NCBI GenBank assembly: GCA_049644325.1
Contig: JBARRR010000018.1
Coordinates: 1-11,549 of the forward strand
Length of the DNA stretch: 11,549 bases
From: DASZHA01 sp049644325
GTDB lineage: Bacteria > Chloroflexota > Dormibacteria > DASZGP01
Direction of reading: 5' to 3'
Part shown: one piece after another, positions 1-5,831 of the stretch
Position numbering within the stretch: position 1 is the first letter of the stretch
How the letters are laid out: every line of letters begins with the position of its first letter
Position numbers and translations under genes: made by a program
The notes under the pieces: model-generated
What the model was told of the DNA's origin: nothing
Seen by the model: only the letters and a program-made list of their open reading frames with translations
The model's database searches: none

Positions 1-453
1 ACCCTGTGGGATCCGCACTGGGTGCCCGACTATCTCCGCAATGTCGGCGAGTACCGCTTCGGGCTGCCTGCCGTGCTCGGTAGGTCCTTTGGAGCCGCCG
101 GCGTGGTCCTGCCGCAGTTGGTCGCGGTGGGGTTGTCGGTCTACTGGAACCGGCGCGAAGCCGGCAGGCCGCTGGACCTCGACCGCGCCGCCGCCGTCAT
201 GGCGCTGAGCGTGCTGGTGGCGCCATACACCTCGGCGTACTCGGCGATGTTCGCGCTGCCCGCGGTGATCAGGCTGTCGTGGCGACCCGGGATGTGGGTG
301 GTGTGCCCGGCCTTTGCGCTGCTGCCGTGGTTCGGGCTGCTGGCGGGCATCGGCGACAGTCCGCTGTCCTTCTACATCCTCGGTCCCTCACTGGTCGGGG
401 TCTTTGTTCTGGCGACTATCCCTGTGCTGCTGCGGCGCCGGAACAGGACGTGA
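1..453 (+). CDS. Polytopic membrane protein, C-terminal part (GT87-like glycosyltransferase)
   Basis: The gene enters from the left edge already open, so only its last 150 residues are visible. The fragment starts with a W-x-P-D-Y-L-R-x-V-x-E-Y stretch, followed by at least four hydrophobic segments and a basic tail ending in RRRNRT before TGA at 451-453. A W-P-D-W/Y loop followed by hydrophobic helices and a 'sPY-x-S-x-Y' segment is what I associate with the C-terminal half of DUF2029/GT87 polyprenyl-phosphate-mannose-dependent transferases. The catalytic N-terminal loop lies outside the window, so the family call is tentative. An unrelated multi-spanning membrane protein is possible. The next gene starts on the same bases as this stop, which indicates translational coupling. 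Confidence 0.6.
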   Translation, partial: TLWDPHWVPDYLRNVGEYRFGLPAVLGRSFGAAGVVLPQLVAVGLSVYWNRREAGRPLDLDRAAAVMALSVLVAPYTSAYSAMFALPAVIRLSWRPGMWVVCPAFALLPWFGLLAGIGDSPLSFYILGPSLVGVFVLATIPVLLRRRNRT

Positions 454-1094
454 CCACGCTGGCGTGGGTCCTGCTCGGCGTCACCGGGGCGCTGGCGGTG
501 ACCGATTGGCTCGCCGTCGCCAGCGGCCGAAGGCGTCTGGAGTACATCGCCAAGCCGGCCACCATGCTGGCGCTGGCAGCGGTGGCGGCCGCGCTGAGCG
601 TGCCGAGCCCCCAGCAGCAGCGGTGGTTCATCCTCGCGCTCCTCTTCGGGGCGCTGGGCGACGTCTTCCTGATGCTTCCCCGCAACCGCTTCCTCGCCGG
701 CCTGACCGCGTTCCTGGTCGGCCATCTCGCGTACGTCGCCGGCTTCATCGCCGGCGGCGAGGACCCGGTGCGGATCCTGGTCTATGCGGCGGTCATAATC
801 CTGCCCGCTTCGGTATTGCTGCCCGCGGTCGTCCAGGGGATACTGGCCAAACGCCAGCGCCTGCTGGTTCCGCCGGTGCTCCTCTACTCGCTGGTGATCA
901 CGGCCATGGTTGGCGCGGCGCTGGGCAGCAGCAAGCCGCTGGCCGTCGCCGGCGGTCTGCTCTTCTACGCCTCCGACACGATGATCGGCTACAGCCGTTT
1001 CGTCTTCCAGCGGCGCTGGCTGCCGCTGGCGATCATCGTCACCTACCACCTGGGCCAGGCGGGCCTGGTCCTCTCGATGGCGCAGCAGGCCTAG
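450..1094 (+). CDS. YhhN/TMEM86 family membrane protein (lysoplasmalogenase-like)
   Basis: A 214-residue protein made almost entirely of hydrophobic helices (about eight). Family hallmarks of YhhN/TMEM86 are present in order: the K-P-A-T-M segment (35-39), LLFGALGD with Asp71, FLAGLTAFLVGHLAYV (81-96), LFYASD with Asp176, and a terminal TYHLGQ (198-203). The two Asp residues in the GD and SD motifs are conserved in the family. Animal TMEM86 members hydrolyse the vinyl-ether bond of lysoplasmalogens; bacterial members are mostly uncharacterised, so the substrate here is unknown. GTG at 450 is chosen because it gives a normal family length and overlaps the upstream TGA as GTGA; an earlier in-frame start would run deep into the preceding gene. 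The gene ends in TAG at 1092-1094, overlapping the stop of the convergent gene. Confidence 0.85.
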   Translation: MTTLAWVLLGVTGALAVTDWLAVASGRRRLEYIAKPATMLALAAVAAALSVPSPQQQRWFILALLFGALGDVFLMLPRNRFLAGLTAFLVGHLAYVAGFIAGGEDPVRILVYAAVIILPASVLLPAVVQGILAKRQRLLVPPVLLYSLVITAMVGAALGSSKPLAVAGGLLFYASDTMIGYSRFVFQRRWLPLAIIVTYHLGQAGLVLSMAQQA

Positions 1095-2179
1095 AGCATC
1101 TCCCGCCAGGCCGCCTCGGTCAGCTCCGCCGTGAGGTCCCAGTCGTAGGCGGCGGCGTTGCCGATGCCGCGCTGCCCCAGCTCCTGGCGCAGTTCGGGGT
1201 CCCCTAGCAGCTTTCGCGCCTGGGCGGTGATGTCCTCGATGCTGTCGGCGTCGGCCAGGGCCGCCGCCCCGCCGCCGATCTCCTCGATCACCGTGCCGCG
1301 GCTGCCGAGGACGGGGCAGCCGCAGGCCATCGCCTCCAGCACCGGCAGGCCGAAGCCCTCGCTGACGCTGACGTAGATCAGCATCTCGGCGCCGCTGTAC
1401 AGCGCGGCCAGGTCGTCATCGGCCACCCGACCGGTCTCGACTACCGGCAGCGATGCCGACAACCCGGGGTTGGCCCGGCCGACGATGACCAGGCTGAGCC
1501 CGGGCACGTCGCCGGCGACCCGCGAGAGTGCGTCCATCATCCCCGGCTGGTTCTTGCGCCGCCCGTAGGGCGAGACCATCAGGACATACGGCCGGCGGAT
1601 GCCACGGCGGGCAAGGGCGGCCTCCACCTCGTCCGGGTCCCGCGGTCGAAAGACGTCATGGTCCACGCCCCAGGGGGTGACGTGGATGCGGCTGCGGATG
1701 GCGGGCAGGCGGTCGGCGATTGCCTTGGCGGTCGACTCGGCGCCGGTGATGGCGCCCCGCAGGTAGGGCGCGGCTCGCTCCAGGTTCCGCCGCATGTAGA
1801 CGCGGTTGTAGAGACGCGCGGTCGGCGGGTGGTCCCACGGCGTGTCGTCATGGATGGTGACGCTGGTCGCCAGCAGCGGCGTGGCCGGCACCTTGAACCC
1901 GACGCCGTGCCAGAGATCCGGCTCCAGCGGCTTCGCGGTCTCGACGGCGCCGGATCCGATCCAGCGCAGGTCGTGGACCAGGATCCGGGAGGCGCGCGGC
2001 AGGCGCTGGGTCCAGGGCCAGGCCCGCGCCATGCTGACCTCGACCACCTCGACGTCGGGCCGGGCCTTCAGCCGGGGCAGCAGCGATTCGACATAGCGGC
2101 TGGTCCCGCCCCGGTCGAAGTCGGTCACGGAGGTGTCGACGGCGACGAGCATGCGGCCTATTCTCTTCGTCACGGCCAT
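1091..2179 (-). CDS. GT4-family glycosyltransferase (GT-B fold)
   Basis: A 362-residue retaining glycosyltransferase of normal family length. The N-terminal Rossmann half has a glycine-rich acceptor loop (DRGGTSRYVESLLP, 22-35) and a T-I-H-D-D segment (108-112). The hinge is followed by VTPWGVDHDVF (167-177) and VLMVSPYGRRKN (199-210). The nucleotide-sugar half carries the diagnostic E-x7-E motif SEGFGLPVLE (Glu274 and Glu282), then AMACGCPVLGS. No membrane segment is seen, so it is probably cytosolic and uses a nucleotide-sugar donor; donor and acceptor cannot be told from sequence. ATG at 2179 is preferred. TTG at 2182 is an equal alternative, and ATG at 2152, which begins at the first beta strand, is possible. 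It is transcribed divergently from nadA, and its TAG overlaps the YhhN stop. Confidence 0.88.
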   Translation of the reverse strand: MAVTKRIGRMLVAVDTSVTDFDRGGTSRYVESLLPRLKARPDVEVVEVSMARAWPWTQRLPRASRILVHDLRWIGSGAVETAKPLEPDLWHGVGFKVPATPLLATSVTIHDDTPWDHPPTARLYNRVYMRRNLERAAPYLRGAITGAESTAKAIADRLPAIRSRIHVTPWGVDHDVFRPRDPDEVEAALARRGIRRPYVLMVSPYGRRKNQPGMMDALSRVAGDVPGLSLVIVGRANPGLSASLPVVETGRVADDDLAALYSGAEMLIYVSVSEGFGLPVLEAMACGCPVLGSRGTVIEEIGGGAAALADADSIEDITAQARKLLGDPELRQELGQRGIGNAAAYDWDLTAELTEAAWREML

Positions 2180-2192
2180 CAATCCCGAACTT

Positions 2193-2205
2193 AGGTGGGA
2201 TTATC
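2193..2205 (-). promoter_or_regulatory. Candidate -10 element for the GT4 gene
   Basis: On the minus strand GATAAT (2205 to 2200) matches five of six bases of the TATAAT consensus. A start site about 7 bases downstream, near 2193, would leave a leader of only 11-14 bases before TTG 2182 or ATG 2179, with no Shine-Dalgarno sequence. The -35 is weak: an AT-rich TTTAAC lies 15 bases upstream and overlaps the -10 of nadA on the other strand. Confidence 0.4.
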
Positions 2206-2222
2206 GCGAACGGGGGCGCGGT

Positions 2223-2237
2223 TAAAATTCGTACGTG
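2223..2237 (+). promoter_or_regulatory. Candidate leaderless promoter of nadA
   Basis: TAAAAT at 2223-2228 matches five of six bases of the -10 consensus and stands out in GC-rich sequence. The GTG start codon begins 7 bases after it, at 2235, where transcription would be expected to begin. There is no purine-rich ribosome binding site, so the mRNA is probably leaderless. No convincing -35 hexamer is seen; TTATCG at 2201-2206 is at the right distance but a poor match. Confidence 0.5.
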
Positions 2238-3200
2238 GAAGCACTTCCCGTCTACACGCTGAGCACCGAGGGGATCCGGCAGACCAGCGCCGAGATCCGC
2301 GAGATGGCTGCGCGCCGCAATGCCGTCATCCTGGCTCACAACTACCAGGTGCCTGAGGTCCAGGATGTCGCCGACTACGTGGGCGATTCGCTGGGCCTCT
2401 CCCAGCAGGCGGCTAGGACCGATGCCGACGTCATCGTCTTCTGCGGCGTCCACTTCATGGCCGAGACGGCGGCCATCCTGTCACCCACCAAGCGTGTCTT
2501 GATCCCGGACCTGGAGGCGGGCTGCAGCCTCTCCGACACGATCACCGCCGAGCAGCTCCGGTCTTGGAAAGCCGAGTACCCCGGCGCCATCGTGGTCAGC
2601 TACGTCAACTGCACCGCAGAGGTGAAGGCCGAGTCGGACTACTGCTGCACCAGTGGCAACGCCGAGAAGGTAATCCGCTCCATCCCCGAGGACCAGGAGA
2701 TCCTCTTCCTACCCGACATGTTCCTGGGCGCCCACCTGGAACGGGTCACCGGCCGCAAGATGCACGTCTGGATGGGGGAGTGCCATGTCCACGCCGGCAT
2801 CGAAGCCGATGACGTCGACACCGCCCTGGAGGCCCACCCCGGCGCCGAGCTGCTGGTTCACCCCGAGTGCGGGTGCACCACCTCAACCATCTATAAGTAC
2901 GGCGACAGTGGTCGCCTTCGGGTCCTCAGCACCGAGGGCATCATCAAGCGGGCTCGCGAGTCCGACGCCGAGGACTTCGTCATCGCCACCGAGAACGGGA
3001 TCCTCCACCGGCTGGCCAAGGAGGTGCCCAACAAGCGCTTCCACCCCGCGTCAGAGCACGCGATCTGCCGCTACATGAAGATGATCACCCTCGAGAACCT
3101 GCACGAGTCGCTGCGCGACGACGTCTACGAGGTCAAGGTTCCCCAGGATGTCGCTGACCGCGCCCGACTGGCCGTCGAGCGCATGGTGGCTATCGCCTAG
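2235..3200 (+). CDS. nadA: Quinolinate synthase NadA
   Basis: NadA condenses iminoaspartate with dihydroxyacetone phosphate to give quinolinate in de novo NAD synthesis, using a [4Fe-4S] cluster with an open iron site. The 321-residue product has the family signatures in order: HNYQ (35-38) and V-x-D-x-A-D-Y-x-G-D-S (41-52), AGCSLSD (95-101), SYVNCTAEVKAESDYCCTS (122-140), GECHVH (181-186), HPECGC (209-214) and EHAICRYMK (274-282). By spacing against E. coli and Thermotoga NadA, the cluster ligands should be Cys97, Cys183 and Cys278. Extra cysteines at 126, 137, 212 and 214 lie near the active-site loops. GTG at 2235 fits both the family N-terminus and the adjacent promoter. nadB and nadC are not in the window. 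TAG at 3198-3200 lies 3 bases from the stop of the convergent gene. Confidence 0.97.
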   Translation: MEALPVYTLSTEGIRQTSAEIREMAARRNAVILAHNYQVPEVQDVADYVGDSLGLSQQAARTDADVIVFCGVHFMAETAAILSPTKRVLIPDLEAGCSLSDTITAEQLRSWKAEYPGAIVVSYVNCTAEVKAESDYCCTSGNAEKVIRSIPEDQEILFLPDMFLGAHLERVTGRKMHVWMGECHVHAGIEADDVDTALEAHPGAELLVHPECGCTTSTIYKYGDSGRLRVLSTEGIIKRARESDAEDFVIATENGILHRLAKEVPNKRFHPASEHAICRYMKMITLENLHESLRDDVYEVKVPQDVADRARLAVERMVAIA

Positions 3201-3203
3201 CCG

Positions 3204-4298
3204 TCACCGGCCCGAGAGGGGGCCGGAAAGTGGATCCACATCCACCTCGCGGACGCGTCGCTTCTGGCGCTTCTGCTGCTGGGCCACCACCTCACCGCTC
3301 TTCTCCCAGTCCTGCTTGGCCTGCTGCCAGCGGGCCTTGGCCGTGTGCTGGAAGGGATTGACCAGGCCTCGGACGGACCCGCCGATTGCGCGGGTGGTGA
3401 TCCGGCGCGCCTGCCGCAGGTTGTAGCGCTCCGGCTCGTCGATCTGGACCAACCAGAGGATTGACTGCGTCACCAGGTGCTTGAGGCTGCCCTGGTCGGC
3501 ACTGGCGGTCGGTCCGCCGGGCAGCAGGGACTCGGTCTCCTCAGCGGGCGCTTCGACCGGCACCGGTGGGACCAGCGTGTCGACCAGGGGGGCTGCTGGC
3601 TGGGCGGCCGTGGCGGCCGGTGGCGTCGGCGCTGGAGTTTGGACCGGCGTGGTCGGGCTGGGAGCCGCCGATGGTTTTGCCGGAGGGGTGGGCAGGGTCG
3701 CCGAAGCCACTGGCGCGGGTGCCGACCCGAACGGCGTGCTGGGGTTTGGCGCATAGGTCTGGACTGGCGCTGGGCTGGCCGCGCTGTGGACGGGCGCCGG
3801 GCTGGCCATGCTGTGGACGGGCGCGGGCACTGCCCCAGGCTGTGCGGTCGCCGGCGTGGCCCCATGCCGGACGGGCGCGGGCGTTGCCGCGGGCTGGGGG
3901 TTGCGCTGACTGTCGACCCCGCGGGCGGCGGGCAGTTCACCGACAACGGCCGGCATGGTTCCGTTGGACAGCATCTTGAGGGTGGCGTCGAGGCCGATCT
4001 GGTAGAGGGGCTGAGCCACCGGCCAGCCCTCGGCGATGGCGTACGTGCCGCTGCTCAGCTGGGCCGCGGCGACCAGGGCGTCGGTGCCGGTCTGCCCCTC
4101 ACCGCTGACGTTGAAGGGGCCGCCGCGATCGACGAGCACGGTGTAGGCAACGGCCGTCGGCGACTCCGCGGTCAGCGTGAAGCGGCCACCACGGTCGCAG
4201 CAGTCGCGGATCACGTCGAGGAAGGTCAGGTGAGCGCTGAGGTCCCCGGTCTGCGGCCTGTCGGTGGTGTCGGGCTTGCCGGACTTGTGTCTCAACAT
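3204..4298 (-). CDS. Hypothetical protein: DUF4388/PATAN-like domain, Pro/Ala-rich linker, basic C-terminus
   Basis: I do not recognise a named gene. From ATG 4298 the product has 364 residues in three parts. Residues 17-95 begin TGDLSAHLTFLDVI and continue through a beta-rich stretch to a G-x-G-x-x-G-x-D-A-L segment and GTYAI, the layout of DUF4388/PATAN domains found in bacterial signalling and GTPase-linked proteins. Residues about 124-265 are low-complexity Pro/Ala/Val/Thr sequence with short repeats such as SPAPVHSAA. Residues 270-364 are predicted helical (HLVTQSILWLVQIDEPERYNL), contain several tryptophans, and end in a basic stretch KRQKRRVRE. No signal peptide or membrane helix is seen, so it is probably cytosolic. 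GTG 4310, or GTG 4373 further upstream, are alternative starts. It is divergent from the suf operon and converges on nadA. A scaffold or regulatory role is only a guess. Confidence 0.7.
   Translation of the reverse strand: MLRHKSGKPDTTDRPQTGDLSAHLTFLDVIRDCCDRGGRFTLTAESPTAVAYTVLVDRGGPFNVSGEGQTGTDALVAAAQLSSGTYAIAEGWPVAQPLYQIGLDATLKMLSNGTMPAVVGELPAARGVDSQRNPQPAATPAPVRHGATPATAQPGAVPAPVHSMASPAPVHSAASPAPVQTYAPNPSTPFGSAPAPVASATLPTPPAKPSAAPSPTTPVQTPAPTPPAATAAQPAAPLVDTLVPPVPVEAPAEETESLLPGGPTASADQGSLKHLVTQSILWLVQIDEPERYNLRQARRITTRAIGGSVRGLVNPFQHTAKARWQQAKQDWEKSGEVVAQQQKRQKRRVREVDVDPLSGPLSGR
3207..3226. terminator. Candidate bidirectional terminator hairpin
   Basis: CCGGCCC (3207-3213) and GGGCCGG (3220-3226) are perfect complements separated by a 6-base loop, a very stable 7-bp GC stem beginning 7 bases after the nadA stop. 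Neither strand has a T tract after the stem, so it is not a classic intrinsic terminator. It lies inside the last codons (SGPLSGR) of the minus-strand gene, and could end or pause transcription from both sides. Confidence 0.4.
3772..3825 (-). repeat. Tandem 27-bp repeat in the Pro-rich linker
   Basis: Two adjacent 27-base units (3772-3798 and 3799-3825) differ at only three positions. On the minus strand they encode 9-residue repeats of the form SPAPVHSAA. Degenerate copies flank them (SPAPVQTYA on one side, APVRHGAT on the other). This is a coding repeat that probably expanded by slippage, not a mobile element. Confidence 0.75.
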
Positions 4299-4314
4299 TC
4301 CAGATATCACGGCG

Positions 4315-4330
4315 GTTACTGAAGAGTAAC
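4315..4330. promoter_or_regulatory. Small inverted repeat upstream of the PATAN-like gene
   Basis: GTTACT (4315-4320), a GAAG spacer and AGTAAC (4325-4330) form a perfect 6-bp palindrome 16 bases upstream of ATG 4298 on the minus strand. It overlaps a weak -10-like TACTCT read on the minus strand (4328-4323). It may be an operator or a short leader hairpin; the function is unknown. Confidence 0.3.
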
Positions 4331-4411
4331 GCAGCCTCGCGGCCGCTCCCACAGGTTGTCGTACACCCGGCACAAGAGTTCACATGGCTGCATGCGGGGG
4401 CGCCGGCGGCG

Positions 4412-4439
4412 TAAAATACTAGTAAATGAGTCGGATTTT
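4412..4439 (+). promoter_or_regulatory. Candidate suf operon promoter with overlapping inverted repeat
   Basis: TAAAAT at 4412-4417 is a five-of-six -10 match, the same hexamer as at nadA, placing a start near 4424 and a leader of about 40 bases before rrf2. Overlapping it is an imperfect 27-bp dyad, 4413-4439, with perfect outer arms AAAAT and ATTTT and several matching inner positions. A dyad over the -10 just before an Rrf2-family gene is a natural place for autoregulation. It does not obviously match the E. coli IscR type 1 consensus, so this is inference. Confidence 0.4.
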
Positions 4440-4463
4440 GCAGCGCGAGAGCGTGAGGGTGCC

Positions 4464-4970
4464 ATGCTGAAGATATCGAGTCGCGGCCACTACGGTCTTC
4501 GACTGATGACGTCGCTGGCCGGGGCCTACGGCAAGGGACCGCTGTCTCTGACCGAGATCGCCAGGATGGAGGCCATGCCGCTGCCCTACCTGGAGCAGCT
4601 GGTCGTGCCCCTGCGCAAGGCGGGCCTGGTCAACGGCACCCGTGGTCTCCACGGCGGCTACACGCTGCCCCGGGAACCCAGGGAAATCACCGCGGGCGCG
4701 GTTCTCCGGGTCCTCGAAGGCCCGGTTTCGCTGGTGGACTGCACCGCCCTCGACTATCTCCCCGGCGCCTGCGAGCGCGAGGGTGAGTGTCTCAGCAGCG
4801 GGCTGTGGCACCGCATCAAGGTCACCGTCGAGGCGATCCTCGACAGCACGACCCTCGACGACCTGCTCAACGACCCCGGCTTCCAGCCCGGCGTGACCCA
4901 GGTCCCGGCGAGCTTCGCCAGCCTCGTCCCGGTGCTGCAGACTGCGCCGGGCACCCCTGCCGGCAAGTAG
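4464..4970 (+). CDS. Rrf2-family transcriptional regulator (IscR-like)
   Basis: A 168-residue regulator of typical Rrf2 length. It starts MLKISSRGHYGLRLM, the usual N-terminal helix, followed by the winged helix-turn-helix (LSLTEIARMEAMPLPYLEQLVVPLRKAGLV, 27-56) and wing (RGLHGGYTL, 60-68). Cys93, Cys103 and Cys109 form a C-x9-C-x5-C cluster-binding loop comparable to Cys92/98/104 of IscR. The residue aligned with IscR His107 appears to be Ser; His116 is the nearest histidine. It probably senses Fe-S status and controls the sufCB operon that follows. ATG 4464 is chosen because it matches the family N-terminus, has GAGGG (4455-4459) four bases upstream, and lies after the probable promoter; earlier in-frame starts lie upstream of that promoter. 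Its TAG abuts the sufC ATG with no gap. Confidence 0.93.
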   Translation: MLKISSRGHYGLRLMTSLAGAYGKGPLSLTEIARMEAMPLPYLEQLVVPLRKAGLVNGTRGLHGGYTLPREPREITAGAVLRVLEGPVSLVDCTALDYLPGACEREGECLSSGLWHRIKVTVEAILDSTTLDDLLNDPGFQPGVTQVPASFASLVPVLQTAPGTPAGK

Positions 4971-5831
4971 ATGGCTGTAGGCACCGCCACTGGCGTTCTC
5001 GGCATCAAGGACCTCCATGCCAGCATCGAAGGCAAGGAGATCCTCCGCGGCGTCGACCTCGAGATACCCCAGGGCGAGGTCCACGCCCTGATGGGCCCCA
5101 ACGGCTCGGGCAAGAGCACCCTGGCCTACACCGTCATGGGTCACCCCAAGTACGAGGTCACCTCGGGCGAGGTGCATTACCGCGACCGGAACATCCTCGA
5201 GCTCGCCCCCGACGAGCGGGCCAAGCTCGGGCTCTTCCTGTCGTTCCAGTACCCCACCGCCATTCCCGGTGTGACCATGCACAACTTCCTGCGAACCGCC
5301 ACCAAGGCGCTCAAGGGCGACGAGCTGCCCCCGCGCGAGTTCCGCAAGCTGGTCTCGGACCAGATGGAGCGCCTCAAGATGGACCCCTCTTTCGCCACCC
5401 GCTACGTCAACGACGGGTTTTCCGGTGGCGAGAAGAAGCGTGCCGAGATCCTCCAGCTGGGCGTGCTCCAGCCCGAGATCGCGATCCTCGACGAGACCGA
5501 CTCCGGCCTCGATGTCGATGCCCTGCGCACCGTGGCCGAGGGCGTTGAGGCGCTGCGCGGCCCCGACCTGGGCGTCCTCCTGATCACGCACTACCAGCGG
5601 ATCCTCAACTACATCACCCCCGACCGCGTCCACGTCATGTACCGCGGCCGCATCGTCAAATCGGGCGGCGCCGACCTGGCGCTCGAAATCGAGTCCAACG
5701 GGTACGACAAGATCATCAGCGAGCTTGGTGAAGAGGTGAGCGCGGTTGCCCCGGCAACCGATGGCGTGAGCCCCGCCGAGCGTGCCTTCGCTGAGAGCCA
5801 CACCATGGAATCCGGAAGGGAAAATAACTGA
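4971..5831 (+). CDS. sufC: Fe-S cluster assembly ATPase SufC
   Basis: SufC is the ABC-type ATPase that partners SufB and SufD in the SUF scaffold. The 286-residue protein has Walker A GPNGSGKST (42-50), Q-loop Gln93 in the SufC-typical LSFQYP, the signature FSGGEKKR (150-157), Walker B and catalytic Glu in AILDETDSGLD (171-181, Glu175), and the H-loop in ITHYQRIL (His207). FSGGEKKR-x-E and DETDSGLD separate SufC from transport ATPases. Usual SufC proteins have about 250 residues; this one has an extra tail of roughly 30 residues (254-286) of low conservation. ATG 4971 follows the rrf2 stop directly without a separate Shine-Dalgarno site, implying coupled translation. The TGA overlaps the sufB ATG by one base. 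Confidence 0.97.
   Translation: MAVGTATGVLGIKDLHASIEGKEILRGVDLEIPQGEVHALMGPNGSGKSTLAYTVMGHPKYEVTSGEVHYRDRNILELAPDERAKLGLFLSFQYPTAIPGVTMHNFLRTATKALKGDELPPREFRKLVSDQMERLKMDPSFATRYVNDGFSGGEKKRAEILQLGVLQPEIAILDETDSGLDVDALRTVAEGVEALRGPDLGVLLITHYQRILNYITPDRVHVMYRGRIVKSGGADLALEIESNGYDKIISELGEEVSAVAPATDGVSPAERAFAESHTMESGRENN
5814..5820 (+). promoter_or_regulatory. Ribosome binding site of sufB
   Basis: GGAAGGG lies 10 bases before the sufB ATG at 5831, inside the last codons of sufC. It is among the clearer purine-rich sites in the window and supports this start, which overlaps the sufC stop by one base. Confidence 0.5.

Noticed and set aside
279..449. Upstream extension of the YhhN frame into the preceding gene.
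   Set aside because: It would overlap the membrane protein by 175 bases, adds a non-family N-terminus, and GTG 450 gives the usual family length.
3477..4322. A plus-strand 281-codon frame opposite the PATAN-like gene, rich in Gly, Arg and Trp.
   Set aside because: The minus-strand frame has a DUF4388-like domain and a plausible start; the plus-strand frame has no motif, and its Gly/Arg repeats are the reverse image of the Pro/Ala linker.
4356..4463. Upstream extension of the rrf2 frame to 4356 or 4392.
   Set aside because: It would include the probable -10 element and adds residues not seen at Rrf2 N-termini; ATG 4464 fits the family and has a nearby purine-rich site.
4426..4463. ATG at 4426 right after the TAAAAT promoter element as a leaderless start.
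   Set aside because: It is out of frame with rrf2 and followed by a different reading frame with no recognisable product.
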